Of a stretch of DNA of 64,000 nt, positions 1 to 10,228 are shown one piece after another. Made by a program: the position numbers and the translations under genes. Position 1 is the stretch's first letter; the number at the start of each line of letters is the position of its first letter. Under the pieces are notes generated by a model. That model searched no databases and was not told where the DNA came from. It saw only the letters and a program-made list of their open reading frames with translations. Origin of the DNA: Typha latifolia (Eukaryota; Streptophyta; Magnoliopsida; Poales; Typhaceae); NCBI GenBank assembly GCA_019914945.1, contig CM034105.1:12400001-12464000 (forward strand), written 5' to 3'.

Positions 1-324
1 AGAGAAGCTTTCCTCGATAGTGTGAAGACGTACCCAGTGATCGAAGACTTCCCCGTTCTGAGTCCCTGTTACAATGTGTCTGGTGTCGACCGTCTAGAAC
101 TGCCGGCGTTCGCCATCGAATTCGCCGACGGCGCGAACTGGGAGTTCCCGACGGAAAACTACTTCATCCGGCTCGAGCCGGAGATCGTCTGCCTCGCGAT
201 CCTCGGCACCCCGCGCTCGGCGCTGTCCATCTTGGGGAACTACCAACAGCAGAACTTCCATGTCTTGTATGATTTGAAGAACTCCAGGCTTGGATTTGCG
301 CCCAGGAGGTGTGCAGAAGTGTGA
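1..324 (+). CDS. Aspartic protease (nepenthesin/pepsin A1 type), C-terminal part
   Basis: The reading frame is open from the first base of the window to a TGA at 322-324, so the gene begins outside the window and only about the last 107 residues are present. The C-terminal block ILGNYQQQNFHVLYDL followed by LGFAPRRC is characteristic of plant secreted aspartic proteases of the A1 family, just before the natural C-terminus. A GTG near base 22 is not a real start because the frame continues upstream of it. Both catalytic Asp motifs lie to the left of the window and cannot be checked. The segment is much more GC-rich than the DNA after it. Plant A1 enzymes are normally secreted or apoplastic, but the specific substrate cannot be deduced here. 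Confidence 0.9.
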   Translation, partial: REAFLDSVKTYPVIEDFPVLSPCYNVSGVDRLELPAFAIEFADGANWEFPTENYFIRLEPEIVCLAILGTPRSALSILGNYQQQNFHVLYDLKNSRLGFAPRRCAEV

Positions 325-2544
325 GAGATGAAGAACAAAAGACCCAAGTTTTGTTCACAGCTTGAGACTTCTCTAAAAAGAGAGAGGTCAGAGGCTATTA
401 TACATCATTTTTAGATTGATTTCTTTCTCTTTTTTGATCTTTTCCAAACTTTTTTGGACTTCTTAGATCTCCTGTTTGGTTTATAGATTCAGATACTAAG
501 CAGTTTAACTCCACAAACTTATACAACAAGTAGTACTTCAACTACCTCCCTTTACATATGATGATGATCAAAGGAAATCTACTCTCTTCCTTTTCCTTTT
601 CTCTTTCTTCCTTTATTTGTTCATCTTGCTAAGATAAATCAAGATCAATGTGTGGAATTAATCCACAAACTTTTCTCCTTTTGTTGTTACATGGTCCCCT
701 ATATCATTATCTAATATTAATCTCATCTAGCTCTATTATTGCCTACTATTAAAATAGAGTATCTAATACTGCTAGGTGTGGATTGCTTGCAATTGAGACA
801 TCTTGCTCCAGTGATTAGCACTATTGTGATATATATTAACAATCACCATGTCCAACAATGTGGTAAATGTTAGTATAAGTTTCATAGTGCATATTTTGAT
901 AATGATACAAACTTTAGCAGTTTCAAATTAGGGATAAAAAAAAAAAGAAAGCAAAAGATGAGGATATGCTCTAATTAACTAGTATTATTCTATCAACCAT
1001 CTTCCCAAGTATTAGGCCAATAGAATTTTGGGTATATGAGAGCACTGCAACCCTAGCAGTACTTTACAAAGAACATAACCTAAAGACTACCACATTGTGG
1101 ATAAGCCCTGGTCATTAGCACTAGGGGTGTCAAAATAATCTGGGCTTGATCAAGGTTGGCTCGAAAATGAGTTGATTCAAGTTTGATTTGCTAAACAAGC
1201 TCGAAATTAATTTTACGGCGGAGCTTCATCATTATAAGACTCGAACATAATAATATAATATCTAATATTATATAATATATAATATAGATAATTAATATAA
1301 ACTTTTAGATCAAGGTCTAAATACTCATAATATTATTATATTAGTTCTTAACTTCTTATACTTTCACTATTGAATTATACCTTAAGTCTAAATCAAACTT
1401 GATCAAACTTGATATAGGATTGAATTGATTTAGACTTGAAGTTGCTTCGTTTAGGCTCAAAAATCCCCTATCCCTCTTCACCGTCGCACTCAATTATCAA
1501 TCTCTGCATCACCATCGTCTTTTAAACGATCGGTGTTCTCAGCTTAGACTATGCCCAATCAGTCGTGTACTCAAAATTGGATTGAAATAGGCTTGAATTA
1601 AGGTTATTTCAATTCAAGCTTGATCCTAAATTAGACTCAAAATTAGTTTCAATTCAAGTTTGATCAAAACTTGGCTCGATTGCATCACTAATTAGTATAG
1701 TGGTTAGCTCTACAAATTTAATCTTTGTGGGTTATAAGATGATCAATTTGTAGCCCTCTTACCATGGGTAGGGATCAACACGAGTCATCCGGTGTTACAT
1801 GGACAAGCAATTTGACATGATTTGATCTATTCAATTTAATCAAGTTGATTTCAACTTAGACCATTAAAGAATAAAGACATATGCAACTTATTTAGTAACC
1901 AACTCATTTAAATATCAGATTAGATCTATTAATCTATTTTTGCTCAAATCTAATTAAACTAAATTTAATTCTGCTTATAATCTTTGAATATAAGTTTGAT
2001 AAAATAAAAAAAGTTGACACCCTTCGCTACAGGGATTGTTGGCACCTCTATAATAAAAAGGATGATAACAACATATATGCTAGATCTATCCAAAGCCATG
2101 ATAATAATTAATATGATATAAACTCTAGGTGGGATAATACTCAAATAATCAAATGGTTAAAGGAGCTCATGCTATACAAGTGATCTAGAATTCTAGATTC
2201 CATTCCTAATTGCACTGATTTAACTGAGAAATTATCAAAATTTTTAAACATAAAAATCTAATGGCCCACCTACCTGCCTCATTAAGTATTGTGATAGTAA
2301 CAATGAGCATTGCTACAGGTACCCTTTCAAGTACCCCCATAATCATATTCTGAGACTAGTAGTTTGGTCAAAACTACTTATCTATCCTTCATGCCATTGT
2401 GAAAGGGGTACAAATTCTAGTATAGAATTCACATATATACCACAAATTATACCACTATTATTAAGTGGTAGATGATCTTTCCACCATTATTAAGGAGTGA
2501 AAGGAAGAGAGAAAGGAACAAGAAAGAAGTTAGACAAAAAAGAG
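325..2544. other. Intergenic, with a degenerate inverted-end repeat
   Basis: No gene seen. The first 200 bases are probably the 3' UTR of the protease gene. Between about 1124 and 2022 the sequence is built of short motifs rich in TTGATC and CAAGTTTGAT and is bounded by GGGTGTCAA on the left and TTGACACCC on the right. This looks like an old non-autonomous DNA transposon of hAT type. I could not find a convincing target-site duplication, so the call is tentative. Confidence 0.35.
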
Positions 2545-4980
2545 ATGAGCAAAGAAGAGCAGAGCAGTGATCCCCAGACCGAACAAAAGTATGGGACTTT
2601 CCATGGCACTGCGAACTACTCTGAGCCGGTCATGGGGTTACCACAGCCGGTTCCGCCTCCTGGCTTTGCCGGTCAACCTCCTCCTCCTCCTCCTCCTCCT
2701 GGCCCTGCCTACTATCCCCATGGCTACCAAGCTGTTCCAGGTATACTTCTTGGTCTTAACACTTTGATCTTAGATCTTTTTTCGAAGAAAAGTTTGATTC
2801 TGTCGTACTTCTTTGTCGCCCGTTTTAGGAGTATAAAGTTAACATGGTCAAAATTGTAGATAAAGTAGAAGATAGTGAAATTAGATTGACCCAATTAATA
2901 GCTCGATCAAACCATATGGGTTAGGTTGGATTTCAAATTGTTTAGGAATGCTAGAATTTGGACGCACTTACTTGTGAGGTTCTGCAGATGAATGAGGAGT
3001 CTGCTAACTGTATTGGCACTAGAAGTAGCTAGTTTTGGATTCTTAGATGAGGAATTGAAATAATTAGAAGCCAAATTGTGGAGCTCTGATTGTGAAATGA
3101 TTACAGGACAAAGAAAGATTAGATCTTGTTATGATAATTTGGGATTTGAGTAACCTCTGGTAGATCATGTATCAGCAGTAGATTGTCTCATAGAGTCAAC
3201 TAAGCTGATTGATTTAGGTGATATTTGAAGGTTATGTGTTAATTTCACGCAGAAACATAAAAGATAGTCCTCGACCTTTCTATTGTTTCCATTACCCAAA
3301 TGAATTCTTTATAAGAATAATATCCATCGCTTGCTCGTCCAAGAATAAGAAAAGAAAAACACAGACAGCTTGAAAGCCGTGTTAGAATGAATTTGTCTCT
3401 TGCTTATGCCAGTTAACCTACCTGTATTTATTACCAATTTTTTTCATGTACATTTCTAGGTTATGGGCAAGTTGTTGAAGGGCAGCCGCTACGGCGTCTT
3501 CCCTGCTGTGGCATTGGTATTGGCTGGTTTTTGTAAGTAATCAATCTTTGTCTACTCATCAACTTGTTATTTTCAACTTCTTTCATTGCTTTGTATCATT
3601 TCTTTTATCAGTTTTAACTTCTTTTAATGGTTGGAAGTATCTGTTTTGTTGATTTCATAATATTTGATTGGTTACTTACGACAACTATTTCTTACTGGAA
3701 GGTTCATAATTGGATTCTTCCTTGCTGCTATTCCCTGGTATGTTGGAGTTTTTATCCTACTATGTGTCAGATTGGACTATAGAGAGAAACCAGGGCTTAT
3801 AGCTTGTGTAATAGCAGTAAGTAACAATTTCTTGCTGCACTCTGAATTTCTTTGCTTCTTTCTTATAGTTTTTCACCTGTTCTTTTTAGTGTTTGCTAAC
3901 ATTACTGATCTCAGAATGATACACTTCCCTATCGCCTGGTTTTAACTCTTTCTATTGCTGATAGATTATGCCATCTACAGTTCAAATAGGTTGAAAAGTT
4001 GAATAAGTGTTCAGAAACTTCTAGTAGAACAAGAGTTTGGGAATATATTATCTACCAACATGTGTTGAAATATGTGAAAAATGGACTGAGAAAAGGCAAG
4101 TAAAACATTTGGTTGTAACAAGGATACCGATGCTATTCTGAAATCAAAGGAACACTATAACTTCCAATCAGCAAACTCTTTTTTATGTGATGTGACTAAT
4201 CTGTCAACTTGGGACATACTTGGGACATAGATGCTATCAGATTGTCTAACAAGAGTTCATATTTATGAAATTTTATTTGGACCTTTGAGCTTTCTTTTGC
4301 ACCATCAATAGGATATGTGATTCTAAACCAAAATTCAAACTTTTGAGCTTTCTTTTGCATCATCAGTAGGGTATCTGATTCTGAACCTCATACATCTTTC
4401 TGACTTTTCACATATGGAGAAAAGTCTTATAAAGGGAAGTATCTATTGTTTTGAAGTTAGTGCTAGATATATCTTAATATGCTATTTTATGATCCAAATT
4501 TACAAATTTGATTATCATATCCTCATTAATAAAGTTTAGCATGTGAATTATACTTACACGCCCTCCAAATTAAGCACTACTGGAGTTTAACTTCTGAACT
4601 TTTTACCTTATCTAGTTGTGTTTTGTTAGATCATTCTTCTGGTAGAAAGAAAATTCTAGTTGCCCAGTCTTGATTTCTTTTTTCATCCACTTAAAACTAT
4701 GGCCCTTATATCTCGAGCAAAAGGATACAGTATAGTAGCATAAAATATTAAGAATTAAAACATAAAGGTATGATATGGCATTATACTATTGAGAATATAA
4801 GAAATATACTTAACACACAGTTTGCGCCAAATAATGTTGTAACCGATCTCTACTTATCGTGTGAATGTTTCTTTCGCTAACAAATCATTTTCTTTAGTGT
4901 CATATCTCTAATAGATTATCTGTATGACATGACAGGCAATTATCTCCACCGTTGCGGCTATCATTGGGGCGACACATTGA
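2545..4980 (+). CDS. L18a-like membrane protein (plant '60S ribosomal protein L18a-like'), tandem copy 1
   Basis: Four exons: 2545-2740, 3460-3532, 3702-3816 and 4936-4980, all with GT-AG introns, giving 142 residues. The start MSKEEQ matches how the family usually begins; the frame extends upstream only to a GTG. The N-terminal half is soluble, with a KYGTFHG motif, a Pro-rich run (PPPPPPPPGP) and VPGYG. It is followed by LPCCGIGIGW and two hydrophobic segments separated by the conserved loop DYREKPG. This is the plant family annotated as 'L18a-like', named for weak similarity to a ribosomal protein, but its members are small two-helix membrane proteins and not ribosomal subunits. The molecular function is not established. 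The next gene at 5554 is a paralogue with the same exon plan. Confidence 0.92.
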
Positions 4981-4981
4981 G

Positions 4982-5501
4982 CTCAAAGTAATCAGCGCTG
5001 TACTGTTATTGTACATGTATACAACATAATATATGTATTTTGAACAAAAAAATCTTGTAATATTTCATCATTGTATGTTTGTTGTTAAAGATTCAGATTA
5101 GTGTGTTTAATGTTATTAATGCTGAGACTTAAAGCTTTGTTGTTTAATCTTTATAGTGATTAAGGTGGTAGATGCTTATCAGGGCCTCCAGTGCTACCAT
5201 TTATATGATTTACAGTTTATACTATGGACAATTTAAAATAATTAAAATTGGAAAAAAATATTAATTATATTTTATTCTGACAGATTTTTTTTAAATTTTT
5301 TTAACCTTTGGGATGTTTTCTCTGATATTAAAATCCAGATTAGATATAAGGTTTGAAACCTTTTTTTTGTTTTTGAAGTGAAACTTAAAATTCATGAAAT
5401 ATAGGGGCGTGAAAATGAAATGTATGTATATAGGGGTGTGAAATGTAATTTTGGCTTTAAAATGGTCGTCGGCTTCTTGGTCCCAAATCTCTAATTACAA
5501 T

Positions 5502-5553
<52 letters not shown>
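4982..5553. other. Intergenic region between the tandem L18a-like genes
   Basis: This stretch holds the 3' UTR of copy 1 and the promoter and leader of copy 2. Around 5400-5460 two short near-repeats (ATAGGGGCGTGAAAATG and ATAGGGGTGTGAAATG) lie close together. A (GA)n microsatellite runs from about 5504 to 5551 and ends two bases before the start codon of copy 2, so it forms the end of that gene's 5' UTR. Confidence 0.6.
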
Positions 5554-8114
5554 ATGGCAGTAAGCGAAGGAAAAGGCGATCTCACTAAGATCCGCTTCGA
5601 CCAATCTAGATATGGAACTTTTGCACCGCCGCCTCCGCAGCCATCCGCGCCTCGCCCTCCTCAAACCCCAATTCTTTGCAATTACGACCCGCAGCAACCG
5701 CCAAATTACCACGCGATTCCAGGTCGGCGCCCCTCCGATTGCCCGTTCTTGGATCTTTACCAATTCTAATTTTGGGTGTATCTGTCAAAATTTCAGTTGG
5801 ATATCAGTCTCCTCCCTTCCCCGCGCTGGTGGAGGGCGTTCCCGTGAGCGAGCCGGCAATGCCGGTCTGCGGCATTGGCATTGGATGGGCATTGTAAGTA
5901 TAAAGTGGTGATCTTTTCTTTCTTGAATATTGTGATGCGTATAAATAAGTTATTATCGGTGTCTCCATTGTTCTAAATTTCGAGGAGTTGTTGACATTTG
6001 ATTTTGCATCTAAAGTATTTCAAGAATCTGGCCAAGATTGAAAATTTATAGATATTATGAACTGATTCCTTCAATTCTTTGTCTAAGTTTGATAATTGAT
6101 ATAGGACCTAAAGCATGATTGGATAAAGCTTACTTGTGAGAAAGTACAGATATTTTTCTATATTTAATGACGTAAATTTGCATCGTAGTTTTGAAGAATC
6201 AAAAACAAACTTCTTTGGAACATTCTATAGTTATTTTATCTGAATATACTACAAAAGAGCGTCCCACTGCATCCATGTTGCTAGAGATTGTTTCCTTGAC
6301 TCAAACCTGTATAAACATGGCCTGTGTTGGAAATTCTTGCCATAACTTTGACTGGCACTATGTACTGTTTTAAAAAAAATGTAAATTGTATAAGAATTGT
6401 AACTGGAAGCATTCTGAATTTTTTAGAACCATTTGTTCGATTGATTCAACAGTTATGATTAAGCAATACTTTACCTCGTGTATCTAAATGATACTCTTAG
6501 CTGGATTTATTATGTGCTCTGGTCACAGCTAAGCCGGATAACATCGCATTCAAAATGGATCTTAAATCTTGTGATAATCTTTTTTGGAGTTGCAGCTGTG
6601 AATATCAGTGTACTAATATCTTTCTAAAACCAATTTATTTGGTGTATGTTGGTGACAACCAACAAGTGACAATTTTCTCTTTGTTCATGAAGGTTCTTGT
6701 CAGGTTTCTTTATTGCTGCCATTCCCTGGTATGTTGGTGCCTTTCTTCTACTGTTTGTTGCTTTGGACTACAGAGAGAAACCAGGATTGGTTGCATGTAC
6801 AGTTGCGGCAAGTACCTAACTCATGTTATTTGATGCATAAATTTAATTTTCCAGATGTCATTTTGCTCTTGTTAGTCTACTTAATTTGGTATTTCCTTTC
6901 CCTTGACTATTATAAAAACTTTTCTGCAGAAAAGTATTTTTTATCTGTGTGTATTAAGTCGCCAACTTATTATGTTGAAGATCATTCATGTTCGTACTTT
7001 ATAGTAATTGCATTATCTATTTCATTCTTAATTTTGCATGATAGTTGTTTGCGTTTTTCGGTATTCTTTATTTGCTACTTTAGATTAATAATGGGGTTAT
7101 ATGTCTGTGTCTCAGTTAATTAGATTTTTGTATATGCATTCTTCATTCAGTCTTTCTTGACTGATGTCATCTATCAAGAAGAGGGGAATGATATATTTTT
7201 TTTCATCTCCTGCTTCTGGCTTGTCCACATGAATAAAATTCTCCTTAATATTTTTTTCATCTCCTTAAGAATGCACTATGGGCATGTCTAATCTATTTTT
7301 AATGATTATCTCATTATATCCTAAATTGATGATACAAAATGCAGAAATTTAACCATTTCGTACTCCATCATGTCTAACAAATCCACTTCTCCATATCAAG
7401 CTTTTTTATTTTTCATTTTTACACATCTTGATTCCTAACTATTTGTTATTCAAAGCTACAAAACATTGCTGGTCGTACAAAATATTATTTGACTTAATTG
7501 GTATGCCATGATCACTGAACATTTAGGTTATACTATGTATCGTTATGTTCCTTTTCAATCTACATTAAAGGTATCACGAGAGGATCATCTTACCAAAATT
7601 GTTCCACAAGAAATAATGCAACTGGAATAATCTAATTAGAAAGAAGAATAAATGAGCATGTACATACACAGTCCTTTCTTTACAGAGGTTGATAAGAACC
7701 TCTGTATGCCAATTTTGTACATCCTAGTAAGTTCTCCATTATCTATATTTACATTCATCTTGATGAAAAAAAAATGATAAATAGGTACTCTCTTTTCTAT
7801 ATTTTCTCTTCATCATAGTTTTGCTTTGTGAACCATGCAACTTATGATTCAGTATCAAACAATGAAGGCAGAATTTGCCTTCAGGACATTCTGAATAGAA
7901 AAACTAACTTCTTTGTCTTCTTTTAGTCAGTAAAGTAAAATAATTACTCATAACTTGTTACATATCTATCAGGATACCTGGCATTATTATATTGTTCTCT
8001 TGGCTGGAATATAATGCACAGCATTTTGGTAATATAAACAATTAACTTGTATTGCTCTTCTTGCAGGCAGTTCTGGCACTTATTCCTGTCATTCTTAATG
8101 CGTTTAGATTATAG
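5554..8114 (+). CDS. L18a-like membrane protein, tandem copy 2, with a GC-AG intron
   Basis: Four exons: 5554-5722, 5797-5893, 6693-6807 and 8067-8114, giving 142 residues, the same total as copy 1. Exon 3 is 115 nt in both copies and all intron phases agree. The product starts MAVSEGKGDL, has a Pro-rich soluble part with the family motif RYGTFAPP, then VCGIGIGW and the membrane part AAIPWYVG and DYREKPG. The Cys pair of copy 1 (LPCC) is PVC here. Intron 3 has the donor GCG|GCAAGT instead of GT. Using the nearest downstream GT (after GCGGCAA) would shift the frame and stop early in exon 4, whereas the GC donor joins ...CTVA to AVLALIP in the same phase as copy 1. The molecular function is unknown. 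Confidence 0.88.
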
Positions 8115-10228
8115 CCTACCTGTTGATCTTTCCAGGGATGGAAATGGGTATGAAGATGATATTCTATCTTGATGAAATTTTTGATGTAATTTCATACACA
8201 TGTCAAATGTTTTCTCACTTTTTCTTTTGCTCATGTTGTTGTTGTGTTTTAGAGGTATGTATATTTTGTTCATTCATGATGAACAGATTATAACTTATTA
8301 TTTATCCTGGTTTCGTATTTTACTTACCATATGTTACAGTTATCAGTTCAAATTAGGCAAGAGAAAGTTTATTGGTTTCTATAGTTGGCACTTGTCTGTA
8401 TTGTGAATATTGTTGAATGTTGAATAATTAATATGTGATAGTGTCAAGGTTATAAAAATCAGTTTACTTTGTAGAATAAGGATCACATATTTGTACCTTT
8501 TTTTGGTGAAATTGGGTAGTGCACTAGGTATATTTTCATTAGATCATGAAATAGAAGTATTGGAGGCAGAGGAATATGAAAGAGAAGAGGGAGAAGAAAG
8601 GGAAAAGAGGTTAGAGCCTTAGAGGTTTAGAGGTTACATATAACTTGAATGTCTGGAAAGGCAATAGAGGCTCCATAAGAATTTTGATTAATTATAGGCT
8701 TTATTCTGAAGAGTCATTTTTCCAGACTCCACCAGATAGTGGCAACTAAGATGTACAAATCAGATCAAATTTTATGATCAATATGATTTTTTCTACTCTA
8801 AAATTCCACAAAGCTGGATGTACGTCATCGATAAGAAATTGCCTCTAAAAGAAAGTGATGATATTGCAAAAATTGTGACACCTGGTTTGCTGAATCTTCT
8901 GTTGTCACAAATCACATAATCTAAAGGTCCAGAGAATCCATTTTTAGTGTGTATCCTTGGTAAGGAGCTTGCCTATAGAAGCAACATAGGGAATGACTTT
9001 GCATTGCTTGGAAGTTTAGGGATTCAAATAGGAGTACTGCTGTCGGGTAGGATACCTCTATCAGGGCAAGTGGGGATACTAGCAGTTTGAGGACCAAATT
9101 GGAGTACTAATGACGGGTAGGATACCTCTATCAGGGCAAGAGGGGGTAGACAGAGAGGTAATCCAAGAGGGCCAGTATCTCAAGGCTAGGATCTGAGAAA
9201 TCCTGAGGATTAGTCTTCACTAGAGTTTATGTCAAGTATTTACTTAGTTTTCTCTACAGTTGCAGTGGGATTACTTATCTTATCACCCAATTCAAATCCT
9301 ACAATTGTTTTTCATTAGCCTATACATGTGATAACTAATATCCTGAAAACTCTTTTCTTTTTATTGATCGCAAGCTCACAGATTATAAACTAGACAAAAA
9401 TGTTAATTCTCCTGATATATAAATTGGAAAATTGAGACAAGACTCCCAATAAATAGTTCACGATAAACCTAAATTAGGTACATATAGTGCTTTAATAAAA
9501 AATCCATCAAAACATTAACCCTAATGCGTCTATGGGGAGGAATTGAACACATTATCTCCATCATGAGTTGGTAAGACCCAACTATTAAACTACAATGGAT
9601 GGCTTGATTACTAAACTCTTAGAAGAACACATTTAGCCTTTTAGTATTATATGAGTCACATTTTTTATTTGTTAGTTTTCAAAAAATATCGTGAGGAATA
9701 TTTTTGAATAAAAGGAGAAGGATCAGAGACATATAGACACAAATACCAATTTTGGAGGGGTATATATGCAAATTAGAATATTGGAGGATACAGGAAAACA
9801 ATCCTTATGTCATATGCTAGGTACAATGTTTTTGGCCCATGAAAATTTTGAATTACAATGGTAGTTAAAGTAGCACCGGATGACTTTTCTCTCTTGCATC
9901 CTGGATATTGGCAACATCTTTTCCAAGATTCTAACTAAGCCAGTAGTTATTGATGCTTGCATGTATTGACTTGGATAGGAGTTACACTAACCAGGACACT
10001 AATACATCTGTTACCTTGGAACCACAGTCAATCCCAATTTTATTAAACAAGTACAACTATGATTAATGCACTTTCTTGAGAAGAAAGAAATCAACTTAAG
10101 AACTGACTTCACTTCTAGATGATGATCAAACATCATAGTCCACCATTGGAATATGGCATTATCGAGAATAATGACAGAATACTGCAACATTCAAAAAATA
10201 AATATTGTTGCACCAAATTATGAGAAGC
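8115..10228. other. Intergenic between L18a-like copy 2 and the P450 relic
   Basis: No gene seen. The first several hundred bases are probably 3' UTR. A direct repeat of about 40 bp occurs twice with a 70-bp period at 9031 and 9101; both copies carry the run GATACCTCTATCAGGGCAAG. The rest is AT-rich non-coding sequence without long open frames. Confidence 0.5.
9031..9140. repeat. Two-copy tandem direct repeat, 70-bp period
   Basis: GGAGTACT...GGGTAGGATACCTCTATCAGGGCAAG appears at 9031-9070 and again at 9101-9140 with only a few mismatches. It lies in intergenic DNA. Confidence 0.8.

Noticed and set aside
3664..3945. 93-codon open frame in L18a-like copy 1
   Set aside because: It is exon 3 read through into its introns, not a separate gene.
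6713..7123. 136-codon open frame overlapping exon 3 of L18a-like copy 2
   Set aside because: It is in a different frame from the conserved IAAIPWYVG protein and continues into an AT-rich intron.
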